64,000 bases of DNA from Galerina marginata (lineage: Eukaryota; Basidiomycota; Agaricomycetes; Agaricales; Galerinaceae): positions 1-64,000 of the forward strand of contig JAECYW010000014.1 of the NCBI GenBank assembly GCA_023014335.1. Reading direction: 5' to 3'. The translations under genes were made by a program, and so were the position numbers. Below the pieces are notes generated by a model, which was given only the letters and a program-made list of their open reading frames with translations, was not told the DNA's origin and searched no databases. This document shows positions 33,991-46,606 of the stretch, one piece after another. Every line of letters starts with the position of its first letter. Within the stretch, counting starts at the first letter, position 1.

Positions 33991-34907
33991 TCAGTCCTGG
34001 TGCCCCTGCACCTCACAATATCCTCGATTGGAGACATCATGCGGACCAATGTCCGCACACGTACACCCCCTCACAGACGCGCCACGGAAGACAAACTCCC
34101 CCTGAGGAGTCTGAGACATGGTCTGACTCTCGCGCCGCGAGGCAGGCCTTGACGTCGACGAACGGGGTATAGACCTCCGTGCAACGGGGACCGTGCGTGG
34201 GGTGTCGACGTACGACGGGGCACGGTAGTATATGGAAGACGGTCTAGCAGAAGAGCGCCTCGAAGGCGGCTGGTGCTGCTCCAATTCGTCTTTGCTGCCA
34301 AGCGTCGACGTGGTAGAAGCCCAGCTCACACGTTTGCCCTTCGACGTCGAGGGTGTGGTGGCCAGACTCACGTTCCTATCTCTAGGCGCGCCTCGTCTTT
34401 CGACGTCAGCGCGATACATAGGGAGCGCAGGCATGGAGCTCGAGCGGTTGCGAGTGATGGTGTTTCGGTGGTAGCGCACAGGGGGGATGTGGAACTCGTC
34501 GTCCTCCCTTTGCTTTCCATCCGCCATTGACTCAGCGCCGTCTCTGTCCGATTCCAGATCGGAACTTGTTTTCTCATCGCTTCTCACAACCTTCTATGAA
34601 ATTCGGAAGCTAATAAGCACAAGGAAGCAAATCGGAGCGACGAAAGAACACGTACTATAGATTCGTGCTGCGGCTTCAACCATGGCGGCACAACGCCCTT
34701 GACGAAGTACTTCCATGACCAGTAGGCGAGCGCCGAAAGAATGACGGTGAGCACTATACCCAAACCGCCAAAGGCGTACACCTTGACCCAAAGCGTTGTG
34801 CTCGAGGAGAGAGGGCTGTCGTTCGTACCATCCGCGGACGGGTATGCGGACGCCGTGGGTATAGCCGAAGAGATTGCGACTGGGTCATCTCTGCCGATGA
34901 CGATCAT
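33991..34907 (-). CDS. Single-pass membrane protein with Ser/Arg-rich cytosolic tail
   Basis: Two exons (34907-34656 and 34593-33991) joined across a GTACGT...CATAG intron encode 284 residues. A short N-terminal part rich in Ser and Ala is followed by one strong transmembrane helix (residues about 38-62, FGGLGIVLTVILSALAYW). A long polar tail comes next with many Ser, Arg and Pro residues (RRSSARPSS, RPASRRES) and a small Cys-containing end (GCTCADIGPHD). This layout, short outside part, one helix and a phosphorylatable basic tail, is common in fungal wall-sensor-like proteins, but no family is recognised and there is no classical signal peptide. Confidence 0.65.
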
Positions 34908-37003
34908 GGTTGGTTAAGATAGGTAGTAGTAGTTGTGACGTTTGTCGAAAGAGTGGGGATTGGAAAAGAGTGGGCGTTGGTGCGATGAGCGGTCGACGAT
35001 CAGCGCGGATAATTGGTTTCGATGGTGTGGGTAAGCAAGTAGAAGATATGAGACGTTCGGCGGTGGGCGGTCGTGTTTAAATATCCCAACTGGAAAGGGG
35101 TGGATTTCCAAGTGTCCTAAAGACCTCTGACTGAGCGTAGGAGTGAACTGTCTTGGATTTTTGGATAGGGGATTTAAGTCTCTCGATATCGCTCATTCTC
35201 CTATTGCCCATAGTAAGTCCTCGGCGCATTTTATTGATGAACGGGGTCCAGGTCGTGCAGGTTAGGGAAAGAGCGTTGTTGTCTAGACTCTTAGAAACCA
35301 GAAGAAGCTTTAGCCCGCTGAGGATGTGCGATTCTTCCACAAGAGGAGAAAAGAAGTGTTGTCAAACGCCACTATACAGCAACTGTACAATTGGCAATGT
35401 GTATACGCGGAAACATAAAGGGGAAAGCTGAACACCGGCATTTGGGATGGAGGAGAAAGAGAAAGTGACAGAAAGCTGTCCCGTGTGAAACCGTCGCGTC
35501 GCCTTATACAACGCGTGACTAGTTCACTCACGTGACGCCTTCCTAATAAATCGACAATTTGATCGCTCATCGAGTCATCGGCTTCCAGACCAATTGCAGA
35601 CCATCACACCCAAAACGGTGTCTCAACGCGTCAAACCAGCACCAACCCTCCTTTGATATTTAGACAGCCGCGGAAAGCAACCAAATGAATTTATATTTTA
35701 AATTTGTGTCTCCTGTTGGCTTGTCTCGGCGAAAATTATAGAGCTCGACTTGGAGAAAATTGTACCTGTACATACATACGTCTGACACTGCCGACTCTGA
35801 CAATTAAATCCAGCTCATCTCGATCATATAAAGATATTATAGCTGCAACAGAAAAAAATGCCTACTAGATTCACTAATGCAGCACTTCGAATTCGACTTT
35901 GATGATCATGCCAGTGAGCACTCGAAGTCGAAGGGAATGTAGGCAGTGAGGAGACCATCGACAATCAACGTTTCAACGACTGACTTATCTAAAACATGTA
36001 AAAGGTGCATCGACTCTGGCGAAGTTGACGGAAGTATTTTGGGAGGCGAACGGAAGACGTTCCGAGTGGATAGCAGTGTAAATATTCGACGCCGACTCTG
36101 CTGCGGATTCTGGTTTTGATTATTTTTGGGGACAGGCAGGGACAGGTGACAGGGAATCATTAAGAATTCACGCCGGGGTACATCACTTAATTAATTATAG
36201 CAAAGACTGCTCGGCATCCATACTGGATGTTTGCCGAGTTCCTCATTTCGAGATGAGGTTGTTTGATGATGCATCGACAGACCTGATTTCGAAGGAGATC
36301 TGGGAAGCGAAGTTGCATTATAAATTGGAGAATAGAAAGCCAGAATACGAAACATGAAACGCACATGATGCAACTGCACCCGGCACTTGATCTTCAGCGA
36401 TTTTTTCCAGAGTAACAGCGCCAAGATGTGATCCGATAGCCGTCCATATATAGACCATTCACACCTTTCTGAATCGGTCTGAGGTTCGTATCTCTTTTGC
36501 AGGCTCGATTCCGATAAGAAGAACGTCCAGAAAAGTCGAGGCAGAGAAAGTTCCCCTGTTGATCTCGACGAAAGTTGCAGCAGAAGCTCTTCAATGACAA
36601 CCCGAAGAAGACCCAGACGTGGGGGTCACTGATATCGAACGTCAATCATGTCAGAAGCTCCTCTTTTATAGGTGTTGCATTGATACTTAACGTCTAGCAT
36701 GTCCAGCGCTCGGCCTAAGTTCCACTAACTGACTCACTCCATCTTGCGATATTTTTGTGCTCTGCGAATGGCATATTAAACGACAGATAATCAACAACAT
36801 GTATCAGGGCCAATTCTCGGATGCTGGCTATGGGAATTCGCTGCCAAGTTCTCTGTCATTTAAAGCACGTCTATTCCTGTGAGATGAGTAATGTCAAGGC
36901 CGCTATTTTGACCACATCCTGTATAAATGGCTGCGATTCAGATATCTCAATCGAGGGTCATTGAATTCCCCACCCACTCTTATCTATTTACATCGTTTGC
37001 AAG
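34908..37003. other. Intergenic with unresolved minus-strand coding fragments
   Basis: The left end is the promoter of the membrane protein gene. Minus-strand frames at 36645-36394, 36424-36191 and 36160-35906 have coding-like pieces (for example LHVLDKSVVETLIVDG near the end of the last), possibly exons of an unrecognised or decayed gene, but I could not splice them into one model. The rest is AT-rich. Confidence 0.3.
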
Positions 37004-38747
37004 ATGTCTCTTAGCTCCCTATTACAAACTTTTATACAAGACCTGTCGGCCATTCAAGCTACTAAATACTCTGCAGGTATGGCGCTTTGCATTCAAAATG
37101 TGGCAGGACACTAATGAATACCCGCTAGTCGCCGCCCTTACTCTCGTCACTTTCGATCACCGTGCGTAAAAATAAAATAAAATGAGGGGAGGCCAGAACC
37201 GTTGCTTACCACAACAATTTATTGTCCAGTAATCACCTTGGATGACGAGGTAACGAATTTCTGAGTGATAAGACAGTTTTAATTCTTAACAAGTCGCTTT
37301 AAAATAGGTTGAGTTTATATGGGTACGGGTGTTGTTTGCCACTCCCAAAAATTAAATGCACGCTGAAGCCACCGCCAAAGAACCGTTCATGGTCTCTCGG
37401 AAAGGCCTTCTTTCTGACGGTAAGACTCATATCTCGCCTCGTACAGGCTGTGTATTTCCGTTATTTACTGGACAAACTAGATTCGATATTACGGTCTGGC
37501 TGTCATGACGTGAGGCCCAGCTCTACATCACAACCTTGACTGACTTTCTGTCACAGATACACTGCTTATGGTAGTTATCTTCCATTGAAACTTCGTTCCA
37601 ATGAATATTTCGCCTAAACGGCATTTATTCTAGCGATTTTGACCCCGAACCTCACTGCTTCAGTAAATTCAATTTCAAATTTCAGTTTGATCAACTATTA
37701 ATTTGCAAAGTTGTACGCCTTTAGAATTTTTTGACCCTAATCACCCTGAGTTGGCCTCTCCAGCTGTGTGTATCACCTTATTACTTTCTTTTTGGCTTGA
37801 AGGCTAATCGCAAACTCCAAGGTCAGCACACCAATGAGTTTCAAGGATGGTCAGGCTGGACTATTACATTACTTGCCGAAGGTCTGTTCCTATTCGTCTT
37901 CTGATTAAACTTTTATCACGTAGTAGGAGTGCGACTCACTTCGATTCTTTCGGCCAGGAGTTTTGCAGCTGCGAATTTATGCACTCTACGGAAAGAGCAA
38001 GAAAATTCTCGTATTGATGCTGGCCGCTTTCGCGATTACCTCGGCTGCTTCCCTGGGTGTTTTGATAAATTTAGAGAAGCATAGTCCAGGTATGAAACAT
38101 CCAATCTAGAATCGTACCTGTATCACTACCATTTTCCTTTCTGAATCATATCCATAATTCTCCATATTCTAGCTCAAGTGTTTCCGCTTCCAACCGGTGG
38201 TAAAATCTGTGCTCCGACCGCGACGACGCCATCGTGGTTCCCAACATTCTGGGTACCGATATTCGTGTTTGAGGTCCTCTTGTGCACTTTGGCGATCGTA
38301 TCCGTTTTCCGAACACACAAAAAAGCTGCAAGCCAATTTCGCATGGACGGTATCGGCATTGTCGACATTTTGGTGCGCGATTCAATTGCCTACTTTATAA
38401 TGTGAGTGACCTCGGCAATGTCATTAAATATTGTCACTAAATATACCATGTTGGCTTTACTTAGCATGGGGGCAACGTATATGACATGCTTTCTTATGTG
38501 GTTAAAGGCACCGGTAGGTCTTACTGACTGTCAGCTTCTTCCATTGTCTGAGTCGCAGGACTGATCCTGATTTACAAAGATACGCTTCACGGATATTCCG
38601 GTTTATTTTACTATTGCGATGTCCTGTGTGTCAGGCAATCGGGTTCTTCTTAACGTTCGCAGAGCTGCCGTTGATCCCTCAGCGAATTTAACTGGCTTTG
38701 ATTCGCAAAAGACAGAGCATTGGAGCGTGGCGAGGAATGATTCGTAA
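37004..38747 (+). CDS. DUF6533-domain multi-pass membrane protein
   Basis: A heavily split gene. Exons 37004-37076, 37129-37161, 37230-37249, 37308-37322 and one from 37369 join in phase to give MSLSSLLQTF, then TLVTFDHLITLDDEVEFIW and SWSLGKAFFLT, the DUF6533 signature. Later exons give QGWSGWTITLLAE, LQLRIYALYGKSKKI, a long hydrophobic helix, PTFWVPIFVFEVLLCTLAIV, ILVRDSIAYFIM, TYMTCFLMWL and PVYFTIAMSCVSGNRVLLNVR, ending at TAA 38745-38747. The family comprises seven-helix-like membrane proteins abundant in agarics, of unknown function. The stretch 37420-37700 could not be resolved, so either an exon there is missed or the gene is damaged in that part. Confidence 0.65.
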
Positions 38748-40760
38748 ATGAAGTTAGCAATGGTCATAAGTTCAATAGCATTGTGCCTTTGTTCTTTCTT
38801 GCCAAATGCCAATGATTGGACCTTTCTCAGTTCTGTTTGATTCGCACGCACCTGAGCTTGCGGACAAATACTCTACAACGCATCGTGGACCCATTAACTT
38901 TAACTTTAGGCAGGGTCTTGGACAGTGAGCTCGGCTTGCGGTGGGATTTCGTATTCTTTCTTTCCTCATATTATGCGCGCTAGGCGTTAATAATGGATCC
39001 TTTTATGCTCGAGTACGAGCATTGGGGTTACGTACCTGAAATTCACGCCATCCTCTCTGTTCTACCTGAATATCTGAATCGCAGAGTCACTCCGGAGTCT
39101 GAACAAGAGTCAAAATAATTGAAAAACGAATGGGCATACCGGATTTCCATGAGGTGAAGTTTCTTGAAAATCCACCAAGAGCCTGGAGAAGCGAGTGGGG
39201 ATCAAGCCGCCAAAGACATTTCTGCGGAGAAGCAGTGCACTTCGCACGTCGAAATGGGTGGAATTGCGGAGGATTTACTCTAAGTCATGCTTGTAAAATA
39301 TTAGCGCTGACACACTTTCTGAATAGAAAATGTTTCATAAAATTCCTATAACGTTCAAATATTTACTTACACATGTATACCTGTTTGGGCGCTCGACATT
39401 TAATGCGAATGTCATCATATCAGAACTGGCCATGGGTTGGCCTTTGACCGGAACCTGGACCAACAAACTCACCTGGGTTCTCATAGAATGACCTTCTCCC
39501 ATTTGGAGTCACCAACAAAGTGGAAAGCTGCCCGCATCGGGGCTAAAACATCGGCGAGATCGGCTTAATAGAACACATGGAAAAGAGTCGGATCTGCGAA
39601 CGGTTTAGAGAAGCCTGGGAAGGACAAAAGATTCAATAAAATGAAATCCAACTTGTTTTGTCTGTAGTCCTCACTCAAAGACACGAAAATATTTCAATGC
39701 GACAGCATAGACAAACCGCATGAAGTCACCAATCTGAAGCCGCAGGATGGACAGGAAGACAAGGAACAATTTGGGAGGAACACGGGTTTGTCATGCCGGT
39801 TCGCCCCGTTCCATTCGGTCATGTGTCAATGCGACCACCTCACAAGCCTAAGGACCAGGCACTTTCCTTCGGGATTTCTGCCTTTCCTCAACCTTTCCTT
39901 CGCTAATTCGGTCCAAAACTTCATGTCTTTCGACTTTGGTTCGTTCACTGAGGTTTTTCCGATTTTCATTTGCCTCAGTGCAACTGCGTCGATGAGTCCG
40001 TCATGTTTTACCTGATTCAGAATGATCCGCTTATTTGTAACTCCCAGTTACCCGAAGTTCGATTTGAAGTCGCCAGCATCCGAATCGAAGAACGTTATGG
40101 TAAAACACGGCCACCCCGAATGGAAGACTATCTGAAGGACATTTTTGAGCTTCCATTGCGATTCCTCTCCCCGGTCTCGACAGAAATGGGTTTGAAAATG
40201 CACCTATACCATGTGCCAGTGAGTCGTTTGTTTGTCGCCCACCTATCGAACACGGCTTCCGCCACTCTGATTTCCTGAACCATTCCCATGAGGGTTAGCA
40301 GTTTTCCTCTATGCAATGGCTTTATTTACTAATAATACTTCATCAACAACCAACAATGGAATCAGCGGGGATGGGTCACATTATGAGTTTTTCAATTCAT
40401 TCTGAAATCACTTGGTTGCTCAGTATGCTTGCAAATCTGTTTCAGTGCCTTCCCCTCTGTGTCCAGTATGCTCTCGGGAGTTCTGATCATGCTCATCTCT
40501 CGCAGCATCATAACGTCTCTTCGATCCTGAAATTGTCGGGATATTGCCACCTTGCAGGTTCGACTCTGTATGATAGTATATCTTGGCAAGTCTTTTACCC
40601 CTTTCCTCAACGTCAGCACGATAAATTTGCAGAATCTCTCATCTGTGAACTTAGAACGAAAAACTATTATCAACGAGGACATATTTTTTGGATGGCGTAA
40701 ACTTGAACGATTTTCGCAATATAGAATACAGGCCTGATTCGAAAATTCGATTTGATCTCG
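38748..40760. other. Intergenic, one possible orphan exon
   Basis: At 39970-40219 a plus-strand frame reads through a non-repetitive peptide (ASIRIEERYGKTRPPR, DYLKDIFELPL) directly up to a good donor (CCA then GTGAGT). It may be an exon of an unrecognised or decayed gene; no partner exons were found. The remainder shows nothing. Confidence 0.25.
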
Positions 40761-42047
40761 TTACAGACACTGGCTGTACTGTAATCGAATGTCGTGAGTC
40801 CCGAGCTATTCGAACCGTCATTGAAATTTACTCACGTATGCATTGGAGTATGTACAGGTGTAAGGAGCCGCACAGACTGTAAGTTACTCAGCTTCAATTG
40901 TACGTGAAAACTCGAAAAGCGATAAGCGTACCTGTAGGTCCGGTGTAGCCAATCCCTGCACACTGTGCCCAGTGAGCGGCAGTCCCGCCTGTAGGTGGAA
41001 CAGTTGTCACTGGAGGGACAGTCGTTGTGGGGGTGACAGTCGTTACTGGAGGAACAGAGGTTGTGGTTGGCCCTGTAGTAACAGGCTTGGTGGTGGTGAC
41101 CGGAGAACCTCCAGGCGTGAGTGAGCTCAGGCCGAACCAATCGAGTGTGTCGGTTTCATGTTCCGGGACAGTGTGGCCGACACCTTGAGCGAGAATGCCT
41201 TGGACGCTGGGCCCGAATGAAGCACGGGAGTATCCAGCCTGTGGGTTCGAGCTCAAGTTGGTGGTTGGCGTCTGGCTGACGCCGAAGACGTTGGTCCACT
41301 GTTTGATCTCTTCCCAGAAGTTCTGTGGGTAGAGGGTCGTATCTCTGCGAATCTCAGTGAGTTAATCGTTAGGTCATGTCGAGAATTAACGTCTTACGCT
41401 GTGCCGTGCCAGAATTGGATCTTTGGGCGGGTACCAGTAAAGCCTGGGTAACCGCTCCTGACCAAGTCACCCCACTGCTGTGGTGTCTGGATGAGCTGTC
41501 CAGTTGCGCATTGGTTACTCCAGGCATCCGTGCCCGCGAAGCAGCCGTACGGGACGCCTGAGTACAGAGACCCAGCAGCAAAGATGTCCGGGTAAGCGCC
41601 CATGAGGACGTTGGTCATCATAGCACCCGATGACGTGCCAGTTGCGAACACGCGGGTGGAGTCGACGCCCCAGTTTGCAATGGCGTATCGGACAACATTG
41701 GCGATACCAAGGGAGTCTCCGCCTCCGTTGTGAGTCAGCGTTCCGGTAGAATGGACATCCCAGCAGCCACCGGCGGTGGGTGCGTTCGGGTAAACGACGA
41801 TAAAGCCGTGTTGGTCTGCGAGTTGGGCCAGAGATGTCCCGGAGAAGTAGGCCTGCGCCGTGCCCGTGCAATAATGCATGGCGACTATAAGCGGTGTGGG
41901 TATGGCGAGCGCCGTCGGCTTGTAGACATACATTTGGACATTGGTGGGGTTGGCTCCAAAGTTTGCAGTCACCTGCTGGAGCGAGCTTGTAAGAGCGCGC
42001 ACCGAGCTGATGGCTGCTGCGACAATGAAAGATTTGAAGTTGAACAT
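40761..42047 (-). CDS. Secreted CE1 esterase (feruloyl/acetylxylan type) with CBM1
   Basis: Four exons (42047-41398, 41344-40932, 40876-40836, 40778-40761) total 1122 nt, 373 residues. A signal peptide (MFNFKSFIVAAAISSVRA) precedes a PHB-depolymerase-type esterase domain: PLIVAMHYCTG near the oxyanion site, the nucleophile Ser in GTSSGAMM, and a His in GVGHTVPEHE. A Thr/Pro-rich linker then leads to a C-terminal CBM1 cellulose-binding module (HWAQCAGIGYTGPT, CAAPYTCT, YSQCL) split over three exons, the last being 18 nt. The protein would be secreted to hydrolyse ester decorations on xylan while bound to cellulose. Feruloyl versus acetyl specificity cannot be read from the sequence. Confidence 0.9.
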
Positions 42048-42084
42048 TGCTGGTTCGTAGCTGTCGAAAGAGTGGTGCGTTTCG

Positions 42085-42091
42085 TTTTATA
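42085..42091 (-). promoter_or_regulatory. TATA box of the CE1-CBM1 gene
   Basis: Minus-strand TATAAAA about 38 nt upstream of the ATG at 42047. Confidence 0.4.
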
Positions 42092-45000
42092 AGTGGGGAA
42101 CTCGAAGGTCTGCAGGTACCATTTCTCCGCGCCAGTGGCACCTGGTCTCAAAGTCGAGAATGGCGAGTGGTGGCTTTAACTGATAAACTAAACAGCCGCA
42201 ATGGAACTCTGATTTGTCGACTCCGGCAGTCATAAATAGCTTCTCCACGCTGATAATCCCTAAAATCTTGCGTAGACCGGCATTTAATCGGCTGTCAAGA
42301 GTTACTTCTGTGGTTTATTCAATTTGGAGTTTTCTCCTCCATCACAAGCATAGGGTTGTTACGAGGGAAACGGAATGTCCAAAATATTATGGCCTTCGCA
42401 GGTTTGTTTTTATCCATCCTTACCTCTTTCCAATTCCAGGCGTCATCATATATTTCTTTCTCTTTCATATTGGGCCGATCCGAGGACTCCTTCCGAAACT
42501 GCCATCTTCGTTCGCGTGTCGGCCGCGTGGCGAACAGAAATAAAAATGAATTCCACGTGGGCAGGGGTACATCGTCCCGAGAACAACATTTCTCCGAAAA
42601 GTTGTTGCAGCCATTCATTTAGGCAGCTAAACTCTGCGTTTTGCGGCCGAGATGAAACCGTACTCGCCACGTATACCTGAACGAAAGTCAAGACTACGAG
42701 CAAACAAACACTGTGAGGTCAGGTCCGAAAAGCTAGGATCGATCACAGTAATATAGAAGTGGATCAACTGAAGGCGGGTAAGAATGTCGATACAAACTAT
42801 TTCATGGAGATTATCCATTCACGATAGTAAGGTTGGGAAATTTCTCATTATTCACTATATCCTTAGCGACCGACCTTCAGCGAAACGGCCCGCAATAAAA
42901 GAATTGCACCGATGTTTAGCCACTTTCTCCTCCTCGAGGAATAAAGATGATGAAGGGTACATCAGGAAGCGGAGGTAACCCATTCCCTGCTGACGCCTTC
43001 GTATGTCATAAATAATCATAAACCGCTGGTTCGATGCTTGGGTCATAGTCTGGAACTGTGTGCGTAGGTCCGTGCGTCATACTATCTTTCCATACGCAAG
43101 AGAAACTTCCATCCACAAGAAAACTACAGAACATGCATGCCAGTTGAAAAAAAAGCCGGAAATGGAGTTTATTCCTCATAAGCAGGCGTCGAACTGGCTT
43201 CAAGACCGAAAAATAGGCGAAGCGAATTGCCCATTAATGAGGGGAACAATCTCCTTATGTTAGATATTTTAGATTTAGTCCAAGGAGAACGTTGATCACT
43301 CTTGAGGGAAAACAGTCAGGCGCGAAGCTTGTTTCCTGATCCTTAGCGGTGAAATAGTGGCGAATTTTACTTGACTGTCCGAAGTATGGTACTGTTAAGC
43401 ACTTCCGTCGGATAAAACAGGCGCACAAACTTCAGACTTGACAGGCCGTTACCTGAGCCACCCAAATTTGACAGTGAAAGCCCCATTCTATTGGGGTGAT
43501 TCAGCAGAAATAGATCAATAGTCAGTGCACGAGGTTTGGCATGACAAAAACGTGCGTGAAGTAAGTGACAATCACGGATTAGAGTAAACGCAATCGCTCC
43601 ACAACCCGCCATGTTAGGAAAACCACTGGGATTGATCTCTTGACAGAGACAAAAGAGATAAAGGCGTCAATACACGGCGAATTTCTCGGGATGGCAGCCT
43701 TGAGGCTTGAGCTGAGCAGACTCTAAAGTGTTTATTTTTGTTGATTTAAATCGATCTATAGATTTATGAATTGAAACTGTAGCGACATGCCATTGTAATA
43801 CCGCGCCTTAGTCTGTTCAGGAATCTGGGCCGAGAGTCCTGTAGATTATCGAGAGTTCAAGTTATATTGGTCAGCGTCGTCTCTTATACCTGCAGATTAA
43901 AATAGTAGGTTAAAAGCCATCTTGTGTTCGTTCCGGACAGATTGGGGCCTTGTCAGCATATTTCTCTCAGCACTTATGTATGAGCGATCGATTGAAAATG
44001 CTTAGAATCAAGATGTTTTATGCACCAGGAAAGTTGGAAATATATAGGACATAAGCCAAAGGGTAGCCTTCCTATAAGGAGCGAAATACCCAAAGTTCTA
44101 CATACCGAAAGGCGCGCTTTGCTAGAGGATGAGCATTGTTCGTTCTTGAATTGTTGGCGGAGGATATGACCTAGAGATGAAGGTTAAAGTTGGATATTTG
44201 CAAGCCTGCCAGCTATATGGTCGGCTGTCGTCGTGCTTTCCAATTGCAAGATTCGACTCACTCTCAACCTGATGGGGAAGATTCGAACGCATTCCCGACA
44301 TGCTTGAAGACGGCCTCAATGTAGAAGAGAGCATTTCGGATGTCATAATGCGCGGCATTACCCTAAATTTGTTACACAGGTTAAAAATGTAAACACCCAC
44401 TGAGAAGACTTTCGTGGTTCGTGGTCGGAAGCGTAGTCGCTGCCTATGAACCCTCGAACATATTCCATTGCTGATGTTGGGTCCCTTCCTTAGCGCGGCC
44501 TCAGTGTCCGGAAGGTGTGGCACAAGCATTCGCAGCTGAAGCCTGACGCTCTTCAAGTTCACTTGATTGATTTCCCGAAGACCCGATTATCAGGTTAAAA
44601 ATATATAATCATTTCGAGACTCACAACCACGTAAAGCGCGCTGAAAATCGAAGGGTTAGTCCGGACGTCACAACTGGATAGCAATTGCTTAAAAATAAAC
44701 ACTGTATACTGTATTGTATATCAGCTGTCCGAGTACACCCACAGATCGTGGCCGAAGTGTCATAGTGGAGAGATTGATGATGGATAACGGTGCCGTGCAC
44801 CTCTTATGCGCCGCTTCTAAATAATAATTTCAGTGATCACAGGATGCGGGTCGACCCAAGGTCAATCAGGTCACTTACGCTGCACGGCCGGTAACTCAAA
44901 TGCAAATTGACGCCCACAATTTGCTCTTATAATGGTGTACATGATAGTGTCACGTCAGGAGTCAGGATTGCCAGGCCGATCTTGATGCCGACGGGTGTTC

Positions 45001-45349
45001 TCTGATTGATCGCTGTTCGGAGCCTTTACGTAAGCTGATATCTCCGCATGAAAAGTTTGTTGAACTCACAGGCGTCATCACGCAATGTTGAAAATTCCCA
45101 TTCTCGAAAACTGAACTTCGAACAAAGTCCTCTTTATTCAGAATGCCCTTAGACCAGGTTTCTGACTCTGAACGTCGAACATCGACCAGTTTTGACAGAT
45201 CCATAGAACACCATCCCTCTATTTGGGACAAACAGGAACAGCGCGCCCCACCGAATATCGACCAATCATTATTCTTCCGACACATAGCGCTTCTTATCGG
45301 CGCCTTGGCCCAGTTCGAGTCTATCCTGTGACACCCCTGCGGTCATCCA
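42092..45349. other. Long intergenic stretch with one possible gene remnant
   Basis: No convincing gene. Near 44570-44270 on the minus strand a frame reading QLRMLVPHLPDTEAALRK can be joined by a very short (38 nt) intron to HYDIRNALFYIEAVFKHVG, a plausible protein end before TGA, but with no recognisable family and no start. The rest is AT-rich, short-frame sequence. Confidence 0.3.
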
Positions 45350-45720
45350 TGGGAAGGGCGGGTGACTTATCAATAGATCCCCGCCCTCGTAACCAAATCG
45401 GGGTTAGGCGCTCGTCATTGATGGCCCGGAAAGGGCATCGTTTGTACACCAGCGCCTTTGTTTGGATACGCACACAAGGCGGGTGACCCGACCAAGAACT
45501 TGGGTATGACTCACTTATCATTTCCACGTCGCGCCCGAAGCTAATATATGCTTAATAGGGCACGGGGCGGGTTCTAGCCTATCGTGAGTCCCGCCAGACG
45601 TAGGGGCGGGAAATTTGTACCCTGGTGGTGTCGGTCAACAAAGTGCGCCTTATAAGAGCAAGCCCGCCTCGCAATGACTCACATAGAAGTTCCCGCCCAC
45701 TCCCCGCCCTCCCTCACACG
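45350..45720. promoter_or_regulatory. Promoter with clustered GGCGGG boxes and two TGACTCA sites
   Basis: Upstream of the DUF6699 gene, GGCGGG or its complement occurs about eight times (for example 45356, 45478, 45564, 45603 and 45690). Some have the form GGCGGGAAA or TTCCCGCC, like E2F/MBF-type sites. Two perfect TGACTCA motifs (45507-45513, 45675-45681) match the Gcn4/AP-1 site. Binding is inference from motif resemblance. Confidence 0.45.
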
Positions 45721-45763
45721 TCAAACACCTCCCACCAGACCTGCCCTCCCTCGATAGATCGAC

Positions 45764-46606
45764 ATGAGCCACGGGCATCCCTACCCATACTCCGACAGTT
45801 CTTCCGCCAAATCCTGGGGCACCGCCTCTTCGACCCCGTACTATGCCCATCCCGCCCAAGGATCCTCGGCCTCGTCGTGGGGTACGGCGTCTACGAAGTC
45901 TCCATTGAGCGCGACGACCAACTTTTCGGCGGGACCGCCAGGCTCGGTGTCGAATATGTCCTCATGGGGGTCGCAGAGTGGGCACTCAGTACCACCGTAT
46001 ACGTCGCCGCCGCCTTCATATCCCGGTTCTCCTCAATCGTTGGGGACGTCGATTAGCAAGGTGTCTGTGGGTGGGCAAGGTGTGTTTACCTCGTTGATTT
46101 TTTCCTGATCGAGATCTCAACATTCTGATCCGATTCGGTTAGTTCCTCCCTATTTTGGTCACCCCCCGGGTCCGTCGCCGGCGTCACCATATGTGAATCT
46201 GTACCCCGGACTGCAGGATGGACGGCTAGGGATTGACTTATCTTTGCCCCCTTACACGTATGCTGGGATCGATAGTCCTGCTTTTTCGCCTAACATGACC
46301 TACATGGAAATTGTTTTCGAAAGATTCCCGATGTGGGTTCTGAGAGTGCATACTGCAGACGTGCTCACCGTCAAATCGGTGCTCGAGCATATTCATTTTT
46401 ATCTTCAAGAACCGGATTATCAAAAATATCAAGCAAACGCAGCCACTAATAGCCACCATCAGATGGCCTACCATAGAGATCATAATGCCTCATTCGCGTC
46501 TCATAGCACTCCAAATAAGCGGGTCGATGTGCTCGGCCGTACAAAGTTCGTTGGGTTAACGCCCCGACCTGGTGGAAACAATTGCTGGGTGCTTCACACT
46601 TGCTAG
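45764..46606 (+). CDS. DUF6699-domain protein
   Basis: Two exons (45764-46079 and 46143-46606; intron GTGTGT...GGTTAG) encode 259 residues. The first 105 are Ser/Pro/Gly-rich and disordered (WGTAS repeated three times, SVPPYTSPPPSYPGSP). The second exon carries the DUF6699 fold: LGIDLSLPP, a central FERFPMWVLRV, VLTVKSVLEHIHFYLQ and the end VLGRTKFVGLTP with GNNCWVLH. The family is common in agarics and has no assigned biochemical role. The ATG at 45764 follows a GC-rich promoter. Confidence 0.82.
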
